64,000 nucleotides of DNA from Silene conica (lineage: Eukaryota; Streptophyta; Magnoliopsida; Caryophyllales; Caryophyllaceae), in the NCBI GenBank assembly GCA_029255685.2, contig CM055313.2, positions 52,925,579 to 52,989,578 of the forward strand. Direction: 5' to 3'. Below, one piece after another: positions 21,824-33,919 of this stretch. The position numbers and the translations under genes were made by a program. The number at the start of each line of letters is the position of its first letter. Position 1 is the stretch's first letter. The notes below the pieces were generated by a model. That model saw nothing but the letters and a program-made list of their open reading frames with translations. It had not been told where the DNA came from and searched no databases.

Positions 21824-23184
21824 TATGAAATATGTCACTACTACAAAATACTTAATAGACATCAGTAAATAGACATCAGATTTATCAAAAAGTCTGATGT
21901 ATAAATTTATGCATCAGATATTTAAAAAAAACAGATGTCTATACAATTATATAGACATCAGACTATTAAAAAAGCCATGCCCATATAAGATAGACTTATA
22001 TGTTAAGTTTAATTTATATTATATGCATTAGAGTTCCTAAAATCCCATGCATATCAAATTGTAACTTTGTAAGTAACTGGGCACTTAAAATTACAAACAC
22101 TGTGTTCTACTCACATTCTCTATCCCTCACTCTAACCTAACTCCTTCTCTTCTACTCTGCCAACACCAACATTCCATATTTGCAGAAGGCATCTTGCTCA
22201 TGCTCGTCACCATGGCTGACCTCCATTATTCACCGATTCTTCTTCTCGTCCTTCCGCTATTAGCCGACCTTAACTCTCCATAGGTTTTGTTATTTTCTCC
22301 CCTTTTTAGATTTAGGGTTTTATGCTCAAGCTCGAATAATTATTATCATTGTTTACTGATTTAGGGACCTTTCTGCATCGCCGATGGCTCAAAAAAGATG
22401 GTGTATCGACGATGTACAACACTACTTTCCCCCATCGACAAAATCAGGTCCATTTTTTCCCTTTCATCGTATTAGTTTTCTTTACTTACCTTAATTGTTT
22501 GCCTTCCTCTTTACTTTTTGTTACTAATTCTTCTAATTGCTTGCCTCTTTTATTTGTGTTTCTGTTTTTGAGTAGTTAGATAAGGTGTCAACTTACTTAA
22601 ATTTTGCGTGCATTTCAATTCTTATCCGCGAAACCTATTTTATCGATTGCTTAGCTTGGATTTATATCTGATGTGTTATAGGAATGAACATTGAATGACA
22701 TTAAAGATGTGATTTGCCATGATCGTCTTTTACATATGGCCGGTGATACTTGTCACCTCCTAGAAATAAAATGTCATTCAAGGCTTGCTGGCCGGTGATG
22801 CTTGTCAGCTCCTAGAAATAAAATGTTATTCAAGGCTTGCTACTAATCGCTTCCAGAAGCCTAAGAAGAGCTCCAAGCCTGATGGCTCTAATGATAATGG
22901 TGATCTTGTAGTAGTTGTGGACTTGCGTTCTGGGTATTTTGCTATCTCACTCCCTTGGATTTGGGGCAGTGATGCAGGGTTAGTAATCATTTACATCTGA
23001 CATTCTAACATTTAACATCCTTTTTGTATTTCAGAATCTCCCTTGTTATGGGTTAGAGCTGATCCGGAGATGAAATATCTTGCTGAAATTCATCTAAGTA
23101 AGCCTCTACATATGTGGGTATGAAAGCATTTCATATTTATATTGATATACGCGAATTATTTCAGAGTAGTGGTCACGGGTTATA

Positions 23185-23514
23185 GTGTACATGTTCGCTA
23201 ATCTTGCTCCAATGGAAGTCACTTTGGGCAAGTTATCATTTGAAGCGTCATTAGCATATATGATCACAAGTGGAAAGTCTGGTACTGCCAGAAAAAATAA
23301 TAATGGACATAGCATGTTAAGCCTTTATAAAAGTACTTCCAAATTCATGGATCACACTCAAAGTCTACAAAATTTCGAAACAATTGATATTGTTGGTCTG
23401 TTGGAAGATAGTGGCTTAAATCAATCATCTTCATCATATCTACTTTACCTACTTCTGGATTCGGCGTATAAAGAATTAAAGATGGTACTCTCAAGGAATA
23501 CTGACTCTATTTGA
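23185..23514 (+). pseudogene. Unidentified ORF inside the CACTA element
   Basis: An open stretch with an ATG at 23191 (MFANLAPMEVTLGKLSFEAS...) of about 107 residues. It matches no family I recognise and might be another captured exon or remnant element sequence. Confidence 0.2.
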
Positions 23515-23969
23515 AGGTTTTAGAATTTGTTTTACACCGGATACGAACATCATAATTCAATTTAACAGAATCTAATATAACTAGTTAGTAGAGTATCTGA
23601 TATCCTGGAAATAGCCCAACAACACAAGGTAAATTTTTTGTAAGGATGTCAAATATTAATTATTTTTGGTCAAAATTATCTGAGTAAGGATGTCATATAT
23701 TAATTATTTTTGGTCTTTCTTAGCTTCATTAACAGAAGGAAATGAAAGAGTTGGTGACAATGGGCAAAAGCTACATCAAAGAGAGAGCCTTGGAACGACA
23801 AAAGATGGATGACAATCTCTATGAAATGGTTATAAAAGGAGAAGCAAATATTCAAATCCTAAAACAGTTTCTTATTAATGTTCCGTCTGATTTCAAGTGC
23901 CCAAATTTTCGATGATTCGTTTCTGATTGGCTTGTTTAATTTTCTAATCAGTGTCATTTTCCAATGTAG

Positions 23970-24488
23970 TTGTGTCGCAAGCATTCAATGGGGACAGATA
24001 TGGTAGAATTCAAGTAACCTCAACAAGGTACACTCTCAGTGGCTTGAAACTGTTCAGGAATGGAAAGCATGGTACACCAGCTCACAGGTATATTCACGAT
24101 TTCTCGGTATTCGTTAAGAACTTGCAACTTAGTAAAACAGATGGGTATGCTGAAATGACAATGTTACTCAATGTCTCTCGCTCGATGCATATACCAAACT
24201 CGTCTTAAAGACAGATTTTTCCGAATGCTTATTAAGAAAAGTTGGTCGTATATGCATCGACATTCTGCTGTTTCACAATACTAGATGTTTACTAAAAACA
24301 TCGAGTTTACTGAGCCGCTTTAACTAGTTCCTTCGAAATAGAATAATAATCGGAAAGACAAATAATAAGTTGAAAATGTGATGTAGGTTGGGGGATGGAC
24401 AATCGAGTACAAAGGACTGACATTTGTGACAGCGAAAGGAGCAGGACATCAAGTTGCAACGACGAAGCCAAGACATGCGTTGCAGTGA
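23970..24488 (+). pseudogene. Captured serine carboxypeptidase-like (SCPL) 3' exons
   Basis: Exon-like block 23970-24087 encodes FNGDRYGRIQVTSTRYTLSG, matching the SCPL segment that carries the catalytic Asp (FSGDTDGRxPVTSTRY in the family). Here the Thr-Asp pair after GD reads Arg-Tyr, and the catalytic Asp is taken to be the D of GD. A second block from the acceptor at 24386 encodes [20 protein letters not shown] and then HQV, which includes the catalytic His. A TGA at 24486-24488 cuts the frame about 13 residues before the usual end. The N-terminal half with the Ser nucleophile was not found. It is a transduplicated fragment, not a working enzyme. Confidence 0.75.
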
Positions 24489-25396
24489 CTTAAGCGCTTC
24501 TTATCCGGCAAACACTTGCCATCTTCTCTGATCTTCGTCATCCCCTTTTTGTTCATTTTAGCTAGGGATTGTTGAGTGCATTATATATGTTTGGTAATTA
24601 ACTTGAATAATCAGTTCATTGTATAAAGATTATCATTATTAATTATCGAACCATCTTGCATTTGTGATCATATGTAGGATTAATGTATTGGGCAATGATA
24701 CTGTAATTTATTTTTTTTATAAAAAAAAAAGTTATAGACATCGGTTATTTAGATATCTGATGTCTATGGTCTTGAATAGGCATCGGATTTTTTAACATAT
24801 CTGATGTCTATATATTATATAGACATCAGATTTCTTAAAAATCTGATGTCTATTTTTGAATAGACATCAGATTTAAGACCGATGTATATGCAAAAAGAAT
24901 ATACATGTGTCAATTATGCATCAGTTGTAAATCTGATGCCTATTGATTAAAATGTCTGATGTCTATGATGATTTTTGTAGTAGTGTGTGAATAAGAACAG
25001 AGGAAAACAGAATTAAGAAGGAGGTCAGAAATGAAATGAACGAAACAGAGAAAACGGAGAACGAAAACAAAGGGACAGACGAGAGCAATGGGATACGGAA
25101 AGCGATGCTAAAAACGTGAGACTAGAGGCTAGAGCAGAATGAAAACAATGATAATAGAGCAGTAAACAACAAAAACAGAAAGATTAAGATTAAGAGGAAA
25201 AAGGAGGATTACAATCAAGTATAATCCGACGTAAGTACGAGATCGAAACCGATTACAATCCTTGAGTTTGTAAGAAAAGAATATAGAACTAAGTCTTTTA
25301 TTTTTTTGAGAAAAGTGGCTGCTAAAAGAAGTTAAGAGGAGGGTCTACTAAGAGCAGATGACCTAAAATGAACTCACAAACCGAGTTCTTATAGCA

Positions 25397-25611
25397 CTCT
25401 CGATCGAGAGGAAAAACCTCTCGATCGAGAAGAATAGCTATCAAAAGGCCTCGATCGAGAAGAATGGCTATGAAAAGCTCTCGATCGAGAAGATTAAGTA
25501 CCAAAACCTCTCGATCGAGAAGATTAAGTACCAAAACCTCTCGATCAAGGAGAAAAGGTCTTGATCGACCAAATAAAGCTCTCGATCGACCAAATAAAGC
25601 TCTCGATCGAG
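25397..25611. repeat. TCGATCGA palindrome cluster in the 3' LTR
   Basis: Seven exact and two decayed copies of CTCGATCGAG-type palindromes, spaced roughly 20-33 bp and separated by AT-rich linkers such as AAGAATAGCTAT and AAGATTAAGTACC. The cluster corresponds to 39887-40100 in the 5' LTR. Confidence 0.92.
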
Positions 25612-26073
25612 CACTTCTCAGTGTGTATTTCCTGCACTGCGCACTGAGCTTCAAATGGCTGTCATTTCTTCGTTACTCGCTCAAATCAAGCGTTCTTGGT
25701 GGCCTTGGAAATATAAGAGGACAAGATTTCATCTCCAATTGGAATCAGCTGATTATCTGTTCTAGAATTCGAGATATGACTCTTCAAAGTAGGCACTAGC
25801 AAATTGAAGTTCTTCCTTCGCTTGATAGACTTTCATTGCTCCTATGCGCATCTCAAAAATCGTAGTAACAAGCTCCGACTCAACTCTTCTCCTAAATGTA
25901 TGCATGAAGACATGTTTTAGGCTCAACTATGATATTCTCCGGCTCATATTTGCAAAATAGCAAAATAAACCAAAGTAGACTATTTGGGGGATATTTGTAG
26001 CAAAATACTACGGAATAAGCATAGAAATGTGTGCTAATATGGCCTAAAAGGTCTATATAAAAAGCACACATCA

Positions 26074-26095
26074 AACTTCCCCAAACCAAACCTTT
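26074..26095 (-). other. Polypurine tract of the Tat-like element
   Basis: On the - strand, a purine-rich GGTTTGGTTTGGGGAAGTT directly precedes the 3' LTR start TGATGTG, as needed for plus-strand priming. Confidence 0.75.
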
Positions 26096-26218
26096 GCTTG
26101 CCCTCAAGCAAACTCATGCAACTAACTAAGACTAAATAGATAGGAGTAAAACATTGACAAGCTGAAAACTGTTAACTCAAACCAGTTGCTGCACATGAAT
26201 CACTCCTAATAGCTCAAT

Positions 26219-27288
26219 TGTTGGAGCTTGTGTCCTCCACATGTAGTGTGATAACGTCATTGCACATACCCTTGTACGGACAAGTGGGAGATTGTTGGGG
26301 CTAATGTCCTTGACAATTAAGTACAATAACTTATTAAATCTCTTTAAGGATCACAAGGGCATACTTCAGTATTATTATCAGTTGATCCACGTTTATCAAT
26401 AACGGTTGGCTTGCTAGATAAGTTTGACGTTATTGTCATACGGATGGCGGTGATCAACTGGTCCCTATACGTCACACCTATAGGACACGTTTGAGAGATG
26501 TGAAGGTATGAAAATACAGTCACATTTATGTCGAATACGACTAAACAGTTAGTCAGAGGTATTGACTATTAAATTAGTTAATGAGATGTTGAGATTATTA
26601 TTTAATACGGATTAAATAATTTTAGCTAACACGGATTACATGATTAATTCGTAAATTAAATATAAACGGTTATATTTAATTAAATATTGTATTCGCGTAT
26701 CAATATAAACAGTTATATTAATTTGGGTAATTATACAATATCGTAATTTTATCAGACCATTATTAATACATCGACTGCATTAATATCTGATAACATGTAT
26801 GCGATTTATAAAAATAAAACCCGCGAATTATAATTTTAGCAAATCGGGTCGAATCACGCAAAGGAATAAGGTAAGAGTGGAAAAGCCCACTCTTACCCTA
26901 TACCCATTCGGCCGGCCGACCCATATACTACAAAAGGAGAGTCTTTCTCCTTTTGTCAGTTGCTGGTAATTCACAAATCTCACAATTAGGGTTTTGAGAG
27001 CATTCTTCTCCCAAAACTCAGATCTCACATCAAAAACCTCAAAAAGCTCTCCCCATATTGCAAGGCAATTGGAGCGTATTTTCTAGCACACGCGACATCA
27101 TCTCAATCAAGTCTTGGGTGCAAGTTATAGGAGGGAATTTACTTTAATTCCTGTTCTTAGGCCATAAGCACAAGGACCAAAGGTTGAATTCTTTTTCATG
27201 TTTTTATTTATCTTATGACAATATTCACAACTGTAAATTTCATTATAATCCTTCAAGTTTAGGGCGAATACATGCTATATTCCCCTGA
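26219..27288 (+). repeat. 5' LTR of copia copy A
   Basis: Starts TGTTGGAGCTTGTG. Its 3' terminus reads CCCCTGA where the other LTRs have CCCCACA. About 80 bp in, at 26281-26301, it contains a second polypurine-like GGACAAGTGGGAGAT followed by TGTTGGGGCT, a near-copy of the LTR border. Confidence 0.9.
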
Positions 27289-27303
27289 AGTGGTATCAGA
27301 GCC

Positions 27304-29093
27304 AAGGCCATGAAATTTTTACTTTTGTGTTTTTCATAAGTTTTATTTAAAAATTTTGAAAAACCGTTTTCTGCCGGCGTGTGGGTCGGTCGACCCATTT
27401 ATGCGGTCGGTCGACCAACACCAGCGTAGGGTTTCTGTTTTTGACAGTTTCTCTTTTGTATAATCGATCTTGTTTTTCGATTCCTGTTTACATATTGTTA
27501 ATTAATCGATATTCTTGACAATATGTGAACCCTTGTTGATGTTAATTTTGATTTACTCGTTTTAATCAAAGTTTATAAAAAGGTAAAAACTTGTTTTGAT
27601 TTCAAAAGATGCAACGTTTTGCGTTTTCTGAAACTCGTTTTTTTTTACTGTTTGGTGGTCGGTCGACCGATTATGCTGTTGCAAAATTTTCTGTTTCTCG
27701 TCTGGAGGTCGGTCGACCCCGTGTTGAGGTCGGTCGACCTCGCCCCCTGTAACAGACGTTTTTATCTTTCGAAAATAACCTGTTTTATTTTCCCATGGCC
27801 TTTAGTAATATACTATATACGGAAATAGTATATTAATATTTTTGTGAAACGGTTCACCCTCGTTTGATACATATTATTTTAAAACGGTTTAAGATAATGG
27901 ATTATAAATTTATTAAAATTGGGTGATTAAAACGGTATAATCAAATAATTTTAATCCCGTAAGGTGGTTTGGTAAAATTTGTTAATCATAATAACAGTAT
28001 TATGTCATGTATAAATTTTAATTTTAGTTGATGCATTTTATTTATCGTCTTGTTGAATGCCTTGTGAATGCTTTCAATAACGTATTTATTTTTGCAAACG
28101 GTTGTAATTTAGTGTGGCCTTAGTAGATTGTGTTACCGTAATGATGGAACACAATCTTGCTTGTAATTTTGAGATCTTGAATCTCCGTTTTGGGTTTTTG
28201 CCATGTAATTACTTTTGTATTTAAATTAGAATGTAAATAGGGTTATATTTGTAATTTAAATTAGTAATTTTGTGAAGACCAAAGACGGAGACCGGATGCT
28301 CACTCCCACTGCAAGGACCAAGATGGAACATCAAGACAAGCTTCTAGGGTCCAACGGTGGATTCCAAGTTGTTTTATGTTTATTTTGGTAAGATAGGCCA
28401 CACTAGGACTTTTTATTTACGTTTATTGCATTTATTTTATGCTTTCATCGATAATAGCTTGCATCATATTCCGCCTAAAACAAAACCACCTATAACATGC
28501 CTGAAAACTGACTCATGTAGAGGTTACGCGTTAGTTTTCTGTGACAATACAGATGTCACATGTCAATTGCAAAGCCATCACTTTATTTAATTCATTCACG
28601 CATATGCTAGATTTTAGTTCACTTAATATGAATAAATATGAGTCGATGGGGTCTTCCTCGTATAACCAAAAATTGAGACTAGTCTTTATAAATCAGACTC
28701 CCATGAATCCCTTCTTCGTCGGTAGGCATAATATGACCCCTTCTACGTCGGGTAAGTGGGAACAGATGATTTATTTTATCTCAACATCATGGTCACTCGA
28801 TACTATCTAGCGACTGAGATGGACTAATAGATAGGATATACGGAAATCTATCAACCAAGAGTTCCAACGGTTGAATTAGCTTAGCCAAACTGTGGGCTTA
28901 TCAATATACGGAAATTGAGTCTTGGGATCGTTTATATAATTCTTGAGGGAGATCAATTATATAAATGCATGAGTCTACGAGTTTAAATTCAATTTAATAT
29001 AGACTTAAATCACAACAATGAGTTGCTTATATGGTTCTGGTTTATCTTATTTTCAGTGTAGAACACGTTCAAATTAAACTGCTGTATAACTAA
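27304..29093 (+). other. Untranslated leader of copia copy A
   Basis: About 1.8 kb between the primer-binding site and the gag ATG at 29094, with no supported ORF. The last part (about 28690-29093) recurs in reverse at 63559-64000. Confidence 0.7.
27383..27742 (+). repeat. GGTCGGTCGACC palindrome set in the copia leader
   Basis: Five copies of GGTCGGTCGACC or close variants (about 27384, 27405, 27658, 27707 and 27729) lie in the untranslated leader between the primer-binding site and gag. Related GGCCGGCCGACC occurs in the LTR near 26908. Confidence 0.85.
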
Positions 29094-32000
29094 ATGGCTG
29101 GTGAAGACCCAATGCCAAGTGCCAAGCTAGCACGTGAATCCTGGCTAAAAGCCTTCATGGACTCCATGAATCAGTCTACTAGACTGAGGAATGATGGGTC
29201 AAACTTCTCTGACTGGGAGGCAGCACTACGGAATGCTGCCATTGCTGACGGAAAGCTTAAGTACTTAACTGAGCCAATTTCGGCACACCCAGGAACTGGA
29301 GCTAGAGCTAACGAAGTTCGCGCTCATAGAGACTTCGTCATGGAAGCGGGTGCGATAAAGAACGTACTCATCTATGCAATGGAATCCAATTTGCAAAGAC
29401 GCTTCATAGCCCATGGTGCAAACAAGATTTTCACCACGCTCACTAACGAATTCTCAAAAGCTCCGAGGATCGTTTCTTATGAGCATACCTGTCGCTTCTT
29501 TGAGGCGAAACTCCAGAAGGGCCAAGCAGTTAGCCCACATATTCTTCACATGATTGAGAATATCGAGAAATTGGAGGCCCTAAACTACAAGATCAGTGAG
29601 AACATAATCGTTGATCGAATGCTTCATTCGCTTCATGATGGGTTCGCCCTCTTCAGGGCCAACTATTATATGAACGACATGAAGAAGACTCCTCATGAGC
29701 TCCACTCCCTTCTCGTACAGACCGAGAAGGATCTGAAATTAAGTGGGAGCATGAAGCAGGATGTTCTCATGATCTCCAGTAAGGGTAAGGGTAAGGGTAA
29801 AGCTAAAGCTCAGGGCGACCTAACAGTAGGCAAGCCCAAGTTTAAGAAGTCAGGATTTACTAAGAGTGGGCCAGGTGAGTCAAGCAACTCACAGGGCAAA
29901 ACAAAGAGCAAGGATACTAGCATGGAATGTCACCATTGCCACAAGACTGGGCATTGGAGGCGCTCATGCCCCGTGTATCGCGAGGACATTAAAGCAGGCC
30001 GCGTTACTCCTGTTGGTATGTCTTCTTCTTCTTTTATTCACATGATTGAGATTAACCATGCAAGTTGCGGAACTTGGGTACTAGATACTGGTTGTGGTTC
30101 TCATCTATGTAATCATGTGCAGGGCCTCCGAAACCAAGAACCCCTCATCAAGGGTGAGGTTGACATGCGTGTCGGGAATGGAGCACGTGTTGCTGCAGTC
30201 TCGAAGGGAACATACGTGATCCAGCTTCCAAGTGGATTCGAGTTATTTTTATATAACTGTTATTATGTTCCTAGTTTGTCCAAAAACATTATTTCAGTTT
30301 CTGCGCTTGACAAATTTGGTTTTTCATTTGTAATAGAAAATAACAGTTGTGTTTTCTCATTACACAATATGATTTATGGCAAGGCAATTTCCATGAATGG
30401 AATTTATGTTTTAGATCAAACCACCGAAATATTACATGTGAATAATAAGAGATTAAAGATAGGTGACAAAGATCAAACTTATCTATGACATTGTCGTATG
30501 GGACACATAAATGAGAAACGCGTAAAACAGCTCATACAGAATGGAGCCATCTCGGCCTTTGATTTCGAATCATATGGCACGTGTGAATCATGTCTCATCG
30601 GTAAGATGACTCGTATTTCCTTCAAAGGTGTTGGAATGCGCGCTGCCGACATATTAGGACTCATACATACGGACGTATGTGGCCCTATGTCGATCAACGC
30701 ACGAGAAGGCTATAGGTATTTCATCACTTTCACGGATGATTTGAGTAGATATGGCTATGTCTATTTAATGAAGCATAAAAGTGAATCCTTTGACAAGTTC
30801 AAAGAATACCAGAATCGGGTACAGAACCAACTGGGAAGAAAGATTAAAGCACTACGTTCTGATCGTGGTGGTGAGTATCTTTCACACGAGTTTGATCAAC
30901 ACCTTAAAGACTGTGGCATCGTGCTACAGTTGACTCCACCAGGAACACCACAATTAAATGGTGTATCCGAACGGAGAAATTGAACTTTACTTGACATGGT
31001 TCGATCCATGATGAGTCACACCGTTGTGCCTGATTCATTGTCGGGCTATGCTCTTTTGTCAGCCGCTCTAATACTTAACCGAAGTCCGTCTAAAGCTGTT
31101 GACAAGACTCCATACGAATTATGGAAGGGAACGGTCCCTAACTTGTCCTTTATTCGGGTTTGGGGCTGCGAGGCTTATGTCAAGTGGAGACACGAGGATA
31201 AGCTCGGCCCGTGATCGGTCAAGACATACTTTATAGGCTATGCAAAGGGAACTTTTGGTCATTACTTCTACTCGCCAACCGAACAACGTGTTTTTGTTGC
31301 GGCTAGTGCGACGTTCTTAGAGAAAGAATTTCTCGAGAACAAGTCGAGTAATAGAACCTTCGATTTCGATTTATCGGAGGTTCAAGAACCAACTACCGAG
31401 CAACCATTGGAGGAAACAGTTCCTTCAACCGAGGCTGCGGTAGATATTCTTGAGGAACCTAGGAGGTCGGGAAGAGTCTCCATTCCTCCGGACAGATACA
31501 TTGGTATGGTCGAGGAACATGATATGGATGACGTCTTACTCCTAGAGGGTAATGAACCCACAACCTATAAAGGTGCCATGACCAGTTCTGACTCAAAGCT
31601 ATGGCTAGAAGCCATGCAATCCGAGATGGACTCCATGTATGAGAACAACGTGTGGGATCTTGTGGACCTACCTGCAAAGGTACGTCCCCTTCAATGCAAA
31701 TGGCTTTACAAAATAAAGCATGTCGTGGAAGGTAAACAAGATATCCATAAGGCAATACTAGTTGCTAAAGGTTTCACCCAAGTGCCAGGCTTGCACTACG
31801 ATGAGATCTTTGCACCCGTAGTCATGCTACGTTCCATTCAGATTATCTTAGCGATCGCCGCATTTCACGATTATGAAATATGGCAAATGGACGTTAAAAC
31901 CGCCTTCTTAAACGGTTATTTGGAGGAAGAGTTGTACATGGTACAACCTGAGGGTTTTATTGATCCAGCACATCCTAAGAAAGTTTGCAAGCTTAAGCGT

Positions 32001-33131
32001 TCCATCTATGGACTTAAGCAAGCATCGCGGAGTTGGAATCATCGCTTCGACCAAGTGATAAAAGAGAATGGGTTCATTCGATCAGTCGAGGAACCATGTC
32101 TCTATATCAAGTCGAGTGGGAGCAAGATTGTATTCCTAGTACTGTATGTCGACGACATACTCTTGATTGAGAATGACAGACCTCTCTTATCTTCGGTTAA
32201 AGCATGGTTGAAAAACCATTTCCAGATGAAAGATCTGGGAGAGGCACAAAGAATTTTGGGCATCCGTATCTACAGGGATAGATCACGACGGATGTTGTCT
32301 CTCAGTCAGGAGTCTTATATAGATAAGATTCTAGAGAGATTCAGCATGACGAACTCCAAGAAAGGGTTCATTCCTATGACTACTGGGCTTCACTTGAGCA
32401 AGTCTCAAGAAGCTAAGACATTGGAAGAGAAAGAGCGCATGAGTCGGATTCCTTATGCTTCGGCAATAGGATCAATCATGTATGCCATGATATGCACACG
32501 TCCAGACGTTGCATATGCATTGAGTATGACAAGTCGATTCCAAGCTCATCCAGGTGAACCACACTGGATGGCCGTGAAAAACATTCTTAAGTACCTACGG
32601 AGGACTAAAGATTGGGGATTGACTTACGGAGGCGACTCGAGACTCTGCGCCACGGGTTACGCAGATGCTAGCTTCCAAACGGATCGAGATGACTCGAAAT
32701 CTCAGTCTGGATTCGTTTTTACTCTTAATGGCGCTGCTGTCAGCTGGAAAAGTTCTAAACAGAGTGTTACAGCAGATTCTACGACTGAGTCCGAGTACTA
32801 TGCCGCCTCGGAAGCAGCTAAGGAAGCAATATGGATGCGTCAATTCTTACAAGGACTCTCAATAGTGTCTAGTTCGAATGACTCGATCACCGTTTATTGT
32901 GACAATAAATGTGCCATCTTCCAAGATAAGGAGCATAAGTCTAGCAACAAGGCTAGACATGTACAACGGAAAACTCATCTAATCAGAGATTACGTGGAGC
33001 AAAAGGAGATATTCATTGATAAGATCGCTACGGATGACAACATAGCTGATCCTCTCACAAAAGCATTACCACGTGATAAGCATGAAGGGCACATTCATTC
33101 CATGAGAATTAGATGTGTTCCTAAGTTGTAG
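29094..33131 (+). pseudogene. Copia gag-pol polyprotein with three in-frame stops (copy A)
   Basis: One frame from ATG 29094 to TAG 33129-33131, interrupted by TGA at 30486, 30981 and 31212. Gag occupies residues about 1-260 and carries the zinc knuckle CHHCHKTGHWRRSC. The protease has WVLDTGCGSHLC. The integrase part has the HINEKRVKQ and CESCLIG zinc-binding region and the catalytic region with HTDVCGPM, SDRGGEYLS and NGVSERRN. The RT has LYVDDILLI, and RNase H has TADSTTESEYYAASEAAKEA. Copy B has Trp, Arg and Arg at the three stop positions, so these are mutations. A further change puts Glu for Gly just after the YVDD motif. Confidence 0.95.
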
Positions 33132-33919
33132 TACTCTTTTATGAATTCATGTAATAATTCATTTTCTCGTGTACTCTATTCAACCTCATTGTTATGATAT
33201 ATAATGTTTTGTTTTTCATGTGGAATTGTACGCCAATTTTGAACACCACAAAGTGAACTGAATAACATTACATCGTTTTAGTCCTTGATTACCCACTTGA
33301 GCTGATAACTCAGGTAATCATTTTGTGACGTTGGTTGTTGGTGGGTTCAACGAGCCATAAGTCACACGGCTGACTGACCAATCACAAAGGCGAGTTATAC
33401 GGATATCTCGTAGGACACCCCGTGACAACGTTATGGAGTCCTAAATGTTTTATAACATTGGGTGCCAGGTCGTGGATAAGACCTCCATAGTGTTCCTTAG
33501 AGTCGAGTCTTTTGACTTTCAACTGTCTCTTGAGATTAAGGCAGATTTTGGGTAACTTTGGTTTCTTTCCCACGGTCATCGTAACAGGGGCCAAGAGGAT
33601 TTTTTCTGGGTTATTTCATGCTGCGCGAAATCAGCAGGATTCGAGTTGGGGGAAATATCCAAACCCTTATCAGGATTTTATCATATCTCAGGGTCACTCG
33701 AGGAGTAGTAACTGAAATGCATGGCCATGCTCGAATACAGATTCGTTTTATCAGTTAAGTTACTCTCTAGTCGGGGAAACCACTCTTGATACAGATCGCT
33801 TGTGAGATACGACCTTTGCGAATGCGGATTTGCAAATTGTCTTACATTGAGTGGGAGAAATTTTAAAAGGATATGAGAATCGGTTATTGCACCTACACTT
33901 GTACGGACAAGTGGGAGTT
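33132..33919 (+). other. 3' untranslated region of copia copy A
   Basis: Between the pol stop and the 3' LTR. Open frames here are not supported. The same stretch is found in reverse at 58739-59526. Confidence 0.75.

Larger units (their letters stand above)
21836..24985. mobile_element. Non-autonomous CACTA (EnSpm) transposon with captured gene exons
   Basis: Termini CACTACTACAAAA and TTTTTGTAGTAGTG, with the 3-bp target duplication TGT (21833-21835, 24986-24988). The sister LTR keeps the empty site AAATATGTGAATAAG. Both subterminal regions carry many copies of AGACATCAGAT in both orientations (21855-21960, 24730-24965), as expected for TNPA-like binding repeats. No CACTA transposase was found. 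The inside holds pieces of host genes, including serine carboxypeptidase exons, and a 52-bp tandem duplication at about 22738-22845. Confidence 0.93.
20785..26073 (-). repeat. 3' LTR of the Tat-like element, expanded by two insertions
   Basis: Aligns with 38689-40562 over its full length when the Stowaway (21575-21823) and CACTA (21836-24985) elements are taken out, leaving about 1.88 kb. Scattered single-base differences separate the two LTRs. Confidence 0.9.

Noticed and set aside
25397-25611. CRISPR-like array (short palindromic repeats with spacers)
   Set aside because: This is plant nuclear DNA, spacers are short and recurrent, and the repeats lie in LTR elements. It is an eukaryotic repeat cluster, not CRISPR.
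25322-25799. Overlapping frames on both strands encoding LDR/RSS repeats in the LTR
   Set aside because: They are produced by the TCGATCGA palindromes; open frames on both strands are expected from such a repeat and are not evidence of a protein.
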